From: Lunularia cruciata
Taxonomy: Eukaryota > Streptophyta > Marchantiopsida > Lunulariales > Lunulariaceae
DNA: 64,000 bases
Direction: 5' to 3'
Assembly: GCA_948567375.1 (NCBI GenBank)
Contig: OX419760.1
Span: forward strand, 8,494,001-8,558,000
Shown: piece by piece, positions 12,169 to 24,479 of the stretch
Layout of the letters: each line of letters begins with the position of its first letter
Position numbering within the stretch: the stretch's first letter is position 1
Program-made: the position numbers and the translations under genes
The notes under the pieces: generated by a model
Told to the model about the DNA's origin: nothing
The model's database searches: none
The model's input: the letters and a program-made list of their open reading frames with translations, nothing else

Positions 12169-13075
12169 ATGGCGGCAATGACCAAAGTTATCATTGCAAT
12201 ATCACAGTTATCATATCATATATAGCAACAAATCAAGCACCTCATTGTTGGAATAACAAGGTTATCAATGATAAGAGGATGTACAAATAGCACCATTTGG
12301 AGAAGAGGAAGAGCAATCCAAGTTCCAAAGCCCGAGGTATTTGAAGGCAAGAATCTCTCAAGCGTAGAGGAGAATTTTGTGCTTGATTTTGAATGTTATT
12401 TTGAAACTAAAAATCTTCAAGATGAATAGAGAAAAATTCTCTTGGCCTCAAGCCAATTAGATGGAGTGGAAAAATTATGGTGGCCAAGTGGAGCAAGCTG
12501 ATATGGAAGTTTGTTGGTATGGAAGTATGGAAGCAAGTTTGTTGTACCAATCCCGGCATGGGAAGAATTCAAGAGTGCAATAATTGGGTGCTTTTGAGCT
12601 ATAAATGCTACACAAGATAGATTGGCCAAATTTCAAGCAGATTTGTTCTATAAGAAGCTCCATCACTAGATTCCAAAACACCACGATGAAAATTCAAGAT
12701 TTATTAGAAATTGAAGCTCTAGATTGATTTATGAGGGGCTTAAAGTCACACATCAAATTGGAAGTGACCATGCAAGAGCCCAAACAGTTGGAGGAAGCAT
12801 TCTAAGGGTTGAGCTTTTTGATTCCTTGCTTGTGGTAACTTGGTCTCAACCTTAACCTTCACAAAACCTACCCACACACTACATATAGGTGGAGGAGCCA
12901 ACACCAATGTAGATTGATGGAATCCAACAAAGACCATGGCACTACAAATAGAGAAATATTGTGAAAAAATAGTGGTTGCTTTTATTATCATCAAATTGGG
13001 CATTGCATTGCATTGCTAAATATCCACTCAAGAATGGACAACCTTGAAAAATCAACCAAATGGAGTTTGTGGAGC
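12169..13075 (+). pseudogene. Family I gag, decayed
   Basis: The ATG at 12169 (MAAMTKV) matches the gag start of the copies at 29088 and 49588. The conserved order is the N-terminal helix, a PKPxVFEGKNL-type motif and a retrotransposon gag region. The zinc knuckle region near 12960-13030 is in pieces. Several stops interrupt it, for example TAG at 12427-12429. Gag would form the virus-like particle and bind the element RNA. Confidence 0.65.
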
Positions 13076-13104
13076 ATGATAATCAAGGAAACAAAGTATC
13101 CCAA

Positions 13105-13410
13105 TAGGAATATTGAAGTAAATCTATTGGGAAATTCATTAGTTCTAATGGGATTGAAGGTTTGACCTATGCAAGTTTACATCATTTACAAGGTATGATA
13201 TCTGATCATGGTTGTATGATTTGGTTGATTTTGGAAGTTCAAAGAATTACATATCCATGCAATAGGCAAAGGAATTAAGTATCCTTACCAAGTTAGTAAT
13301 TGGAAGTAGATTGATGATGGCATATGGTAGAAAGGATATTGCATTCCATACCTCACACCCTATTACATTCAAGATTGAGAAGGAGTATTTGGAGTATATG
13401 AGGTTGGTAG
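13105..13410 (+). pseudogene. Family I protease fragment
   Basis: The motif SSNGIEGLTYASLHHLQG, conserved in the other copies just before the protease, is readable from about 13137. The protease that follows is frameshifted. Near 13410 the sequence jumps directly to the RNase H end of pol, so RT is absent. Confidence 0.6.
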
Positions 13411-14631
13411 CCAAAGCTTTTACCAATGGTTCATCCATTTACTAAACTCATGTGGCCGCACCCTTGACAGTCCTCTTGGAGAAGTCCTCAAGCTTTTAGT
13501 GGATTACCAAGCACAAAGAAACATTCTAGAAATTGAAACATATGGTGTCTTCAACCATATGATCCTCAACTACTTTGTGTGGTTGATTTTGATGCTTCTA
13601 ACTTTACCATTTGAATTGTGTTGCAATCTTCATGATGGGTTACATCTCATTTCCTTTGTATCTCACTAATTAAACACCATAGAAAGGAATTACTCTACTT
13701 AAGATCAAAAACAACTACCGATAGTATATGCCAGCAAGACATGGATGCATTATCTCTTGGAGAAACAAGTGATCATGCAAACTGATCACAAACCCTTGTT
13801 GCAAACATTACATTTGGAGCGCAAGAAGAGTTGACATAATCGATGGGAGGAACAACTAAAGTTTTTTGACCTCAAAATTGAGCATAAACCCAATAAGTTC
13901 CTATCATCCTTGATGCCCTATCACAATGGCCTGATTTGAAGTCTTTTCTTCTCATCACAACAACAATTACAATGGTGTCAATCGACTCAAAAGTCCAAAT
14001 CAAGTTTAGGACCGCTTTACAACAAGACCTTTCAGATAGTACAAGGTCATCTTGCAGCAAGGAAGCAAATGACAAGGACAAGGAATACAACATTGTCTCC
14101 TTCAAAGAAGGCTTTCTATTCTATGAGAGTTGCATCTATGTTCCAACCAAGGGTGATCCATGACTTATGTGCCTTCAAGAAGCCATGATTTACCAATCAT
14201 TGGTTGCATGGATGTAGATAAAACCTTGGGTCCTCTACCATACTAATAGTGGTGGCCCAACATGGCACACATGTTCAAGAGTTTTTCCGATCTTGTGAGA
14301 GTTGCCAACAAGGCCAACAACCAAAAATTAGGTAGACTTCTTTTACCACTTCTCATCCCATCGGCTTGTTAGGAGTATGTGAACTTAGATCTCATCACAT
14401 CCTTGCCCAAGAAAAAACAAGGTCACACAATAATCATGGTGTTTGTTGATAAGCTTAGTAAGAAAATCCATTTGGCACCAACTTGTGATGTAGTGGATGC
14501 TCCAACATTGAGATTTATGTTGAAAATATCTTCAAGCATCATGAGATGCCTTGTGTACTCATCTCCGACCATGATCCTTGATTCATCGGATAATTTTGAC
14601 AAGCACTCTTCTAGCTACTTGGCACCAAGCA
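13411..14631 (+). pseudogene. Family I RNase H and integrase, decayed
   Basis: The RNase H region resembles that of the copy at 36077-36600 but has many stops. The integrase core follows: the DLITSLPKKKQGHTIIMVFVD segment near 14385-14450 keeps the first catalytic Asp context, and the 14379-14636 stretch is open. The second catalytic Asp region is damaged and the third is absent, because the element ends at the LTR beginning at 14632. Confidence 0.6.
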
Positions 14632-15131
14632 TGTAACAATATGGAGTTCATTGATGAGTTATTCAAGGTTAACAAAGTAGCAAATAGGCCAAATTAGCCT
14701 AGAATATTCTAGAAATATCTACAAAGCTACTTGGTACCTTCCAAGTATTAGGTCATGTGCATGCCAAGTGACAACTTTGAAGAAGAAGCTTCTTGGGAAG
14801 TTTCTTGACTAGCTTAGCTTGCACCCAAGTAGGTAGATTCTAGAAGGAAGTTTCTTGGGAAGCTTCCAACTAGCTTAGCTTGCACGCCAAGTAGGAGGTA
14901 TTTATAAGAAGCTTCTTGAGAAGCTTTTTGGTTAACTTGGCTTGCATTCCAAGAAGGCAGCTTTAGGAAGCATTTTGAGAAACCTCTCAAGAGCATTGTA
15001 TGATCCTTATAAATACCAAAGCTCAAGCTCATACAAGGCATTTGGAGTTTCTCTCATTCAAGAGTCCCAATGTGATCTTTCACTTTGATATTTCATTCTC
15101 CTATTTCTCTCCTTGGTCTTGGTCTTTTACA
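14632..15131 (+). repeat. Family I LTR (5' LTR of a truncated copy)
   Basis: It runs from TGTAACAATATGG to GTCTTTTACA (500 bp) and carries repeated AAGCTTC palindromes. It is followed at once by a primer-binding site and leader, so it acts as the 5' LTR of a second copy. It abuts the truncated integrase of the previous element. Confidence 0.85.
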
Positions 15132-15592
15132 TTGGTATCAAAGCAAGAATGAGATGGATGGAATTTATGGACCACCAAATTGGGGTAGTATATGGACACA
15201 AAAATCCCAATGATTTCTACCCAACCATTGGGATTTTTGTCTCCATGTACTACCCAAGCATCATCTCACACTTTGGGTCAAATTTTTTTAATACAATCAC
15301 CTTGCTTGAGGAACCCTTGGTACTTCTGATTGTAACTTATGGATAATAGTAGATGTGTTGCATCTACATGTTAACTTAGATCACCTATAGGTAGTTTGAT
15401 AGAGTAGTGATCATGGCGGTAATTCTTGAGCTTATCATTGCAATGTAGTAACAAATTGAGCACCTTACTTGATTGTTGGAAGAACAAGATCATCAACAAT
15501 AAGAGAATATAAAGAGAGCACCATTTTGAGAAAAGGAAGAGTGAATCGGATTTCCAAAGCCCAAGGTATTTGAAGATAAGAATCTTTTAGGT
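15132..15592 (+). pseudogene. Family I leader and gag start, truncated
   Basis: The leader is followed by a gag ATG at 15413 (MAVILELI). Stops lie within 60 codons. Family similarity ends near 15592, after the motif corresponding to PKPKVFEGKNL. Confidence 0.65.
15133..15144 (+). promoter_or_regulatory. Primer-binding site (initiator Met tRNA type)
   Basis: TGGTATCAAAGC begins two bases after the LTR and differs by one base from TGGTATCAGAGC, the usual plant initiator-Met tRNA primer site. Confidence 0.8.
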
Positions 15593-16133
15593 ATGAAATT
15601 AAAAACACTTTCTACCATCCACCTTCATCATTTTTCTAACTTCTAATGGCTTCACAAAAAAATAAAATTCCTTTGCTTATTGCATGAAAGAGTAGTTCTC
15701 AAAGCTCCCACTATCAACCAAAATCCTACAACCATGTTTGGATATTATATCTTGCAAGTGGATCAAACTTGCATAGGTCAAGGCTTCAATCTCATTGGAA
15801 CAAATCAAGGTCTTAGTAAATGGCTTGATATCACTTAATGGGTCTCTTTGTTTCCTTGATCCTCATGCTCCAAGAACTCTATTTGAGCAATTAGTCAAGG
15901 TTATCTATTCTTAGTTGGACATTTAGAAATGTGAAGTCCAATTTGGTATTAATATAAGCAACCATCATTTTGTCTCAATTATGTTCCATTTGCAATGCCA
16001 AGTGGTCTCCATTAGAGGGCATCAATCTGCATCAATGTTGGTTCCTCTATCCCTGTGTGGTATATTTGAAGGCTCTATGAAGGTTGAGGTTGAGACCAAG
16101 GAATCAAGTCGTGTCATGTTGTGGTTTGCGTAG
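15593..16133 (-). pseudogene. Family I gag-protease fragment, inverted
   Basis: Read on the minus strand this matches the end of gag, the zinc-knuckle region and the start of the protease of the family I copies. A reading equivalent to LVDSGSFENY near 15690 is the protease active-site segment. It belongs with the minus-strand fragment at 18236-18670, separated from it by about 2.1 kb of unrelated sequence. Confidence 0.6.
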
Positions 16134-18235
16134 CCCATGAAAAAGTAAACTAGTGTTGTTTATCTCCATAAGATGGAGTAGGTTGTATGCTTGATCCCAC
16201 ACTTGAGCTATTGCCATGTGAATAATCTATGTGCATTTAAGTGGTTGGCCATGTGGAGTATGATCTTGTCCTTTTCAAGGGCTATGATGTATATAGGTGG
16301 TGAAGAGTTGTGAGAATGTGTGTTGTAGATTTTAGGAGTCTTGAGTGGGAGTAGGATATTGAGAATGAGAGTATGAGCAAAACTTGGACACTAGGGCATT
16401 GGAGGAAGAAATTTGAGAGGGAGATGTCCATGCTCTTGATATGCCACTCCCAAATCCTTTTCTCATCAGGCTTCAAATTCTACACCATGACAACTTATGG
16501 GATTAGATGGTGCCACATTTTGGAGCAGCATTCATGGAGTTGATGATGGAAAATCTAGATTTTATCATCCTCCTAGTGCTTACATACAAGCAAGTGTGGC
16601 ATTTAACAACTTAATTGCTCTTATAGGAGAGGAAGGATCCAAATTTGTTCATGAGCTTCAAGGTGGAGTTGTGGGTTCCATTTGTCAAAAAAGTGAAGAG
16701 GCTAAGAGAAAAATTTGCAAAAGTTTGGGTCCCAATAGGGGAAGCCTAGATTTTTTCAAGGATTGACAGAGCTACACGTGGGCATTTGAGAGGAAAAGAC
16801 CACAATTGGAGAGAGGAGCTAACATGCTACAATTTGGAGATTAAAATCAAGTGATTTGAGCAAATTCTTAGAGGAATATGATCAATTGAATTGAGAGGGG
16901 TAGAACTCATATTTAGATGCATAAACTGGACAATTTTGGGAGCCATGTGACACGTTATAATGATCTATAAGTAGAGTTGGATAGTAGATAGAGTGCTTAT
17001 AGTGTTGAGCATAAGAAATTCTTGTTTTGGATCAATTTAAATCAAATTTGGTTTATTAAAGTTGGAGCTTTTGGGAAGTAAGGTGTTGGAGATGAGCTAA
17101 TTATCAAGGTTTGTAATTTTTGTCATTCTCCAAGTTGTATTTTGAATAAGCTCATGCAAATTTTCAATATTGTTTCTAGTTAGATTATGCATCTCTATGC
17201 AAGGGTTTTATATGATTTCCTCAAATAGAGAATTGCATTAAGTATACCTAGATCTATAGAGCTCATAAGTAAGCCCAATTGAAGAGTTGATTCATATCTA
17301 AGGATTGGGATTCTATTATTGCAATGGGTCAGACAAGAGCACAACTAGCTACAATGGAAAATTTAGGTGGTTTTGGATCTGTGGAGAGTGAGAGTTGATG
17401 CAACAAGTTCTATTTGAAAATATTATCATGAGCTCAATAGAGCATTTTTTTCTTCAATTATGATTGAATGTCAATTCTCCAATTTTTGTAACTATAATTG
17501 AGGATTTTAGGTTGGTGTAGTTAATGTTAGGATTATGTGTACCTCTGATATAAAAATCTGGGAAATTTTGCCAAGAATTAGAAGCAAATTCCCAATTAAA
17601 AATTTCAAAATAGGATAGAAACTATAAGAACATTGCCCAAGTTTGAGAGCTTGTCAAAGGAGCTATAGTAAGCAGATTGTGGCTCACTTTATGTCATTGA
17701 AAAGCTTATCTCAAGGCTTTTTATTAAGTCTTAGATTATTGAATCAAAAGAACACCAAAAAATTTGTTGACACCTAATTTACACAAAGTTTTACCCATCA
17801 AAAGGATATAAAATTACTCTACTTGGAGAACAAATTGGTTTGAAGGTTGGATTTCAGCTTGGAAGAAACTTGGAGTACATATTGAAATCAGCTTGAGTAT
17901 AGGGAGGCTCTGAAGCTGATTTTTGCAAAGGTATGGAGAGTTGTTATTGAATTCTTGGGGTTGGATTCTCTCAATACTTGTATGCTTGTTTGTACATCCA
18001 ACTAGCTTGAATTGTTGTGTGTGTATTTCACTTAGGTTCTCCTTGGTAATGTTAGATAGACTAGAAGTGCGTATTATGATGATAGGTTAGGTTGCCCATT
18101 ACTTCCTTATTTGGTAGAAAGAATACTATAAACAAGAGTGAAAGGTTCCAATGATTGTGCAACACATGGGCTTAGACTTGTGTTGACAAATCTATGCACA
18201 ACCTTTGATCCATAAACTCCATAGCTAGGCATCCA
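16134..18235. other. Unassigned insertion splitting a family I gag
   Basis: About 2.1 kb separates two minus-strand parts of one family I gag. It holds a 90-codon plus frame (16497-16766), but I recognise no domain in it. Edges are approximate and I found no convincing TSD. TAGCCCATG near 16130 and CATGGGCTTA near 18166 are inverted relative to each other, possibly by chance. Confidence 0.4.
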
Positions 18236-18670
18236 ATGTGTTCCCAAAGAGAGAAAGGCAAAGTACAAATGTGTTTGGCCAACTAGATGGCTTCTTCCAA
18301 ATTTCTAAGCTTGTACATGGTTACTTCTAATCTAGTGCATGATCTTAAGCTTCTCACAAACCAATCCATAGCTTTGCCTTTGTGTTTCTTTGGAATCTAC
18401 ATCAATTGTATTTTGCATTGAGTGATATAGCTCTTGAAAAAACCAATATATCTCAATTTTTCTAATATATCTTGTGCAACTCTCTCCATTTGATGCTATC
18501 GTTGGCTCTCATGATCTCTCTTTTCCAAAAATCAAGTAAGATGTGTTAGTTTTTGTTGCATACAAATGATTATTTTAGACATTGCCGCCATGACTATTAT
18601 TACTATACCAAACTACTTAATCATAAATGTATAAGTTAACATATAAATGCAACATGTCCAAGAAACTATA
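18236..18670 (-). pseudogene. Family I gag N-terminal part and leader, inverted
   Basis: On the minus strand the gag start (ATGGCGGCAATG at about 18597, with the leader upstream toward 18670) and part of the gag domain can be followed, with stops. Similarity to family I ends near 18236, where the unassigned insertion begins. Confidence 0.6.
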
Positions 18671-18749
18671 CCCAAGGCATCTTTACATCCAAGAAACTAT
18701 ACCAAGGCATCTTTAGAAGAAACCATCCATGTGGAGTATTTTGCTTGAA

Positions 18750-19520
18750 ATGGCCATCGTACTTGAAGAAGTAAGTCAATGGTTGATTGATGAAGAAGAG
18801 AGGTTTATCAAGAAAAATCCTGGAATGCACTACATCAACAACATTTTGCTACCTTTGATTTGTAACCTTAGAAACTCATTAGCCAATGAATGAAAGAGTT
18901 TGCTGAATGTGTTTTGAGGTGCATCAATATTTAACAAAATTCATGTTAAACTTGAGCATCGTAAGCAAGAAGCTAATACTCCCAAGAGCATGATCCTTTG
19001 TCTTTGTGAAGAAAAAAAGTAGGGTGCCAAGTGGATTGTATTGCAAGAGGAGATGGATACCTTGAAGAGTATCAATCCAAAGCATGCAAAGAACAAGCAA
19101 CAACGGACACTTGAGGTAACATAGCTCAAGAGAGAATTGGCCAGTCTTCATAGTATATACCTTTTGGGAGAAGATAGAATCAAAAGGAGTGAAAAACTTG
19201 ATGAAGAAACAATTGGAGGCACATCAAGAAGAGAATTTGAAGTTGGAGAAGAATGAAAAACTTAGGAAGGCAGCTTTTGACATAAGGGTTTCCTAATTAG
19301 AAGAGAAAATTCTGAACTTGATAATGGAAAAAGCATTGGTTGCCATCAAAAGGCAGTTCATGAATAAGCAATGATCATGTATTGAAGGAAGACAAGTCTG
19401 CACCTCAAGGAGTATCAAGAAGAGATCTTGCTTCTACAGGAAAGGAATCCCAATTGAAGATGAAATTAGAGAATGCCATAGTTGGATCAATGATATGAGT
19501 AAGAAAATCAAGGCATTCTT
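18750..19520 (+). pseudogene. Degenerate coiled-coil protein remnant
   Basis: In the plus frames a charged, helix-prone sequence can be followed with stops, including the stretch reading EEVSQWLIDEEERFIKKNPG near 18760 and a Lys/Glu-rich coiled coil to about 19250. It resembles in style the charged remnant at 46322-46861, but I could not establish homology. The product is unknown and it may be the gag-like part of another retroelement. Confidence 0.4.
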
Positions 19521-20270
19521 GTAAGAATACCAATGAAGGTAAAGATCAAGCGTCTTGATGGAGGGGTATTAGTTCACCTCATTGTGAAAGATTTTGCTAA
19601 AGAACAAAAGACATGGGTGGGTGAAATGGCAGAGGCAATGAAGGAAGAGTCAATGGAGGCTATTATGGTGTGCAAATTTCTATAAAATTTACATTTGTTG
19701 ATCATATTCAGCTTAAGTGCTAGAGAATCAATAGAAATATTGTAGTCAATCACAAAAGTGCCTCAAATGGAGAGGTACTTTGAGGAATGAAACTAACAAG
19801 CTAGGATGAGAGAAGAGCTCAGAGTAATCTAGGATAATCTTGAGTACTTGTAGGCCAACCTACTTGAGGATGTTCAACACTTGGAGTGATATAAGATGAT
19901 CCTTAATGCTAACAAGAAGGATGAGTCTAGAGGTCAAATAAGTTACATGGCTAAGTATCAAGGTGGCAAGCAAAGCTATATCATGAAGGAAATTAGAAGC
20001 ACTCAAAGAGATGTAGAATGAATTTGAGTGCCTGAGGAGGGAACAACATTTGGAGTGCTATGGAATAATTTGGAATGCTTGCAAGAGATACAACACTCAA
20101 AGTATCGATAGGTGAGGCATATAGGCTTGAGTGCCAAATGGTCACCTTGGCACCTAGTGGGCAAGCATGGTGTAGAGGAAAGTGATTGGGAGTGAATCTT
20201 TGGCACATGAGAAGTTTACTTCTCACCAAGGATGACATGCATAGGCCTTTAGCTGTGAGTGCATAACTAT
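19521..20270. other. Unassigned stretch before family II element
   Basis: No recognisable motif is present. Charged coding-like sequence may continue with many stops up to about 20240. The family II 5' LTR starts at 20271. Confidence 0.35.
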
Positions 20271-20883
20271 TGTAATACCATTAGCTAGAAATTTATCTAG
20301 AGGTGGAGATTGGCTTGGTAATATTTGGAAGGATGTTATATATAATGGTCTAAGTAGATTAGACAGAAGTATCACCAAAATAAAACTTCTACTAATAGGG
20401 CAAAGACTAAAAACACCCTAAAAACTTTTGAGCCAATTTTAGAGGTCTAAATAGATGAATTAGGCCTTGAAAAAGGAAAGGAACTCCCCCTTTCAAGAGA
20501 AAAAACTTTTCCTTCTCATCTCTATTTGTCTCATTGAGAGCTTTCCAATGGTACCTCACCCATGCTATATTTCTATTCCCACATGAAGATTCCACAAAGA
20601 TTTTCTTTGGTCACACTTGTTTGACCAACTAGATAAGACAAGGATCAACATCTCATCAATCCATGCAACTAATATCAGAGCGGAACTTTTTGACTATCAC
20701 CAATCCATATATCTGATCCAAGGGTGGAGCTCCTTCTTAGTGGATCCTCTTTGCTTTATAATAAAGACAAGTGTTCCTTTGGGTCATTGGAGTATTCCTT
20801 TGGGGTATCAAAGTATTGAGGGATGAAGCCTTGTGATTCTCTTGTGTTTCTCTTGGGGGTTCTCCTATTCTTGGAACATTACA
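20271..20883 (+). repeat. Family II 5' LTR
   Basis: It runs from TGTAATACCA to GGAACATTACA (613 bp), followed by a primer site. TTTATAATAAAG near 20757 is a candidate TATA region. It is related to the LTRs at 2905, 35020, 47735 and 58012. Confidence 0.88.
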
Positions 20884-20884
20884 A

Positions 20885-20896
20885 TGGTATTAGAGC
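20885..20896 (+). promoter_or_regulatory. Primer-binding site (initiator Met tRNA type)
   Basis: TGGTATTAGAGC lies one base after the LTR and differs from the canonical TGGTATCAGAGC by one C-to-T change. Confidence 0.8.
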
Positions 20897-21493
20897 AGGT
20901 ATTTTAATCCAAGAGAGTGGATCATGCCTCTTGGAGGAACATGGGCTACTATGACTGAGTAATTTTGGGGTTATAAAACATAGTGCAATCAATAGATTGA
21001 GGGTGTTTTAGAGATAAGATAGGATGGATGCTCTTGGAGGACAATTTCTTGCACCTTGCTTTCTATTCTTGAATCCATTCCACATCAACATCATGAATTT
21101 GAGATGCGAGCAAATGAGAGTATATATTCTTTACCATTTTAGAGTAGAATTCATGGAAATAGTGACAAATTTGCCAAACCCAATGATTCTACCTATGGTG
21201 ATATACAATAGAGAGTGGGATTTGACCATCTACATTCTATAATGATTTAATGGATTTGAATATACCAAATCTTATCCCTTTTAATACTCAAGTAGAAATC
21301 ATTATGTAGTTAAACCAAAAGTGATATTTAGGGATTTCATTGTCCACAATTTCTAGAAAGAATATTATCAACAAATTATAGCTTTTTGAGGTTCCAATGG
21401 TAGTCCCAATCATCTGTGCCCCTCTTGAGTGATCATATTAACCCTCTATTGAAGTGGGAAGTAGCAATTGAGTGTTCACCATGTGTACAAATT

Positions 21494-22560
21494 ATGGACC
21501 CACAATTGCAAGATTTGATGCAAGGAATGCAAGGGATGCTGAACAAGTTTTGGGAGATCAAGATGAAAATGGAGGCAAAGTCAAGTATATACCTTCAAGA
21601 AAAATTAAGTAATACAAGGAGAGGAATCTTTCCAAAACCCAATACCAATGGCCAAAGTAATTCGAGAATCACTTATGCCCATGGCACAAACCTTGGTAAA
21701 AAATGAAGCCAATTGTTACTACAGATGAAGAAAGCATGCAACATCAAGTGAATCAAAACTTTTGATTATTCATAAATGAGATCACTTATTATTCCATAGG
21801 CATGTTTGTAGGTGTGTACTTGATTGATAAAGCCCTCATATTTTATGATGCTAGGGAACTATCAATTTTGGCAAAAGGAAGAGAGATCACTTGGATGGTA
21901 ATGCAAGAAGGATTACTAAATAATTTCCAAGGTGTGGATTCCACATAGATGGCTCCAACCCGACTGTGGGGGGTTGAAGTAGAAGAAAAACATACAAGAG
22001 TACATGGAGGTATTTCTTGACCTACAAGTTGCGATAATCAATATGAGTCCAATAGAATCTCTTGATAATTTCAAAAGGGGTTGAAAAGGGCAAATTTACC
22101 AAGAGGTAATGGTACAAAATCCTTACATTGTTTTTGAAGCCATTGCATGCAGAAAAATAATAGTAGGGGCAGTTGGAGGAGGACAAGGGGTAGTCTTGAC
22201 TCAACACTATTATAATAAAACACCACACTTTGGTGGAGAAGTTCTTATGGAAATGGGCAACATCTGGTTTTGAGATCAAGGAGCATGACCTCTCCAAGGA
22301 GAATGTAGATGGGTCAAAGAAAGGAGAGATGGAGTCCCATGAGAGGAAGAGGCTCAAGAAAAATAACAATATTGTTACAATTGTGACCAAGTTGGGCACA
22401 TAGCTATCAATTGTTGTACTCGTCTTACTAAAAGCTCTTAGTCTCCATACAAGCAACCTTTGAACAAAATTTAGAGACAAATTGAAGAGGAGGATGTTGA
22501 AATCACATCAGAAAGTGAAGATCACCTGTAAGTATACCTCACAATCTTAATGGCTCAATG
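21494..22560 (+). pseudogene. Family II gag with CCHC zinc knuckle, decayed
   Basis: The ATG at 21494 (MDPQLQDLMQGMQG) matches the gag start of the 58012 copy at 59218. A gag domain can be followed with many stops and frameshifts. A complete zinc knuckle CYNCDQVGHIAINC (CX2CX4HX4C) is readable at 22373-22414. Gag packages the element RNA, and the knuckle binds it. Confidence 0.7.
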
Positions 22561-22639
22561 GAGAAGAGTAAAAGTGGAGGAAGGAAGAGGATGAGTGCAA
22601 AAAGTTTGAGGAAGACAAACACACTATTGATTTGTTGTA

Positions 22640-22870
22640 AATGGAGTCCTAAAAGGCAACAAGGTGAGAGTATTATGGACCTTAGAGCAACAAAGAATAC
22701 CTTGTCTTTCTCTTTTTGCAATAAGGTTGGGGATGGAAGTAGAGAAAGATGAGAATGAAGAAGTAGAGTTACTTAATGATCAGACAAGGAGGATTGAATT
22801 ATTACCTAGAAACGTAACATTGTTTGTATCAAGAAGAAATTGAGTGGTGAGTGACACAATTAGCTTGTGA
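22640..22870 (+). pseudogene. Family II protease remnant
   Basis: The segment corresponding to the active site (VLIDPRA in the copy at 60404) is frameshifted here. Downstream the sequence matching LGVELEKDE and LPRNVMLSV of that copy is recognisable. Confidence 0.55.
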
Positions 22871-23089
22871 TGATATGATCTTAAGCATAACATGAATGGA
22901 GCATTACAACTCCATGGTCAATTGGAGAAAGAAAGTTGTGAGAACTAGCCAATGGAAGATCATTGGGGACAAAGAAAGATTGCAAAGGCATGAACCGCCT
23001 CTTTATGTTATGAGGACAACAATTATTGATAAGACAAATAGATGTTTCATGGTCTAATAAGAGAAGTCTTGATTGCAAAACTTAATGGA

Positions 23090-24470
23090 AAAGTTCTTGA
23101 GAATTTGAAAGATGTAGTCAATGAGTTTGAAGATGTCTTTTTTGATGATTTACCCTAAGGATTACCACCAAAAAGGTGAGCAGATCATAAAATCAAGATA
23201 CTTCTTAGGAAGACACCTCCTTGTAAGGCCCCATATTGATTGTCACCTCATGACTTGGAGGAGTGTAAAGATCAAATTGAGGATATGCTATAGAAAGGGT
23301 TTATCTAACCTAGTGTATCACCATATGGAGCTCTTGTCTTGTTTGTGAAGAAGAAAGATAGAATAATGCATATGTGCATTAACTTCTAGGGCCTAAATCA
23401 ACAAATGGTGAAGAACAAATACCCATTACCTAGCATGGATGACCTATTTGACCAACTTAATAGGACAAGATACTTCACCAAAGTTGATCTATGGAGCAAT
23501 TACAACCAAATCAAGATCAAAGAGGAAGACGTACACAAAATTTGATTTCCAAACAAGGTATGGTTACTTTGAGTACTTGGTGAGGCTTGATACTTTGGCC
23601 TCACCAACACACTAGCTACTTCATGAGTTTGATGAATAATATATTTCATCAATACTTGGATAATTTTACTTTCATTTTCCTAATTGATACCTTAGTCTAT
23701 AATAGGATAATGACGGAGCACAAGCAACATATGAGAGAAGTCCTCTAGATTCTATGACAAAATCAATTGTATGCCCAAATCTCAAAGTGTGAGTTTGGCA
23801 AGTATAAAGTTGATAACTTGGGGTATAGAGTAAGTGGAAAAGGTATCCAAGTGCTAAAAAATAAAATAGATGTCATTTAGAAATAAAGTGCTTTAGAAGA
23901 TCAAACTCAACTCAAGAGCTTCTTAGGATTCTATTGGTGATTTGTCAAGGATTTCTCCAAGGTTTCACAACCTCTAATAGCACTACTTGGCAAGAGGGTG
24001 ATGTGGATGTGTGGAATTATAAAAGAATTGGCCTTTAAGGAATTTAAAGGTGCATTACTATATGCACCAACCTTGAAATAGTATGATCCAAAATGTCCAA
24101 TTAAGTAGGCTATAAATGCATCAAGTGTTACAATTGGTGTCCTACAATAGGAGTGGAATGATAGATAGCATCTACTTACATATTTCTCTCAAAACTATTA
24201 TGGATAGAATGCAACTATCACACTACCAAACAAGAAGAGTTGGTCATTGTCCTTGCAACCAAGCATTGGAAGCACGATCTTGGCAAGAAGGCATTTGTAG
24301 TGGACATAGACCACAAACCTTTAGTCTACATTAAGACATAAAAAGATCTATCTTATCAAAAGATTTGGTGGGCAGAGTGAAGAGAACGGTTCAACATGAC
24401 ACTCGTACATGTGAAAAGCAAAAGCAACTTAGAGATGCATTCACTCAAATGCCTATGGTGAAAAAACAAG
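23090..24470 (+). pseudogene. Family II RT-RNase H, decayed
   Basis: RT motifs can be followed: LVLFVKKKD near 23335, [21 protein letters not shown] near 23400-23460 and FGLTN near 23595. The active-site box reads FLIDTLVYNR near 23675, where the first Asp of the usual FLDDIL is lost. The RNase H region follows to about 24470 with stops and frameshifts. Confidence 0.72.
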
Positions 24471-24479
24471 TGGTAGAGA

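Larger units (their letters stand above)
11632..14631 (+). mobile_element. Family I chromovirus, internally deleted and 3'-truncated
   Basis: The order is a 5' LTR remnant, gag, protease, RNase H and integrase, as in the complete copy at 48918-54529. Two blocks are missing: the LTR tail through the primer site and leader, and all of the RT coding region (junction near 13410). The integrase stops at 14631, where another family I LTR begins. Stops and frameshifts are frequent throughout. Confidence 0.8.

Noticed and set aside
16497-16766. 90-codon plus frame as a host gene
   Set aside because: It is short, has no recognised domain, and sits in an insertion inside a decayed retroelement.
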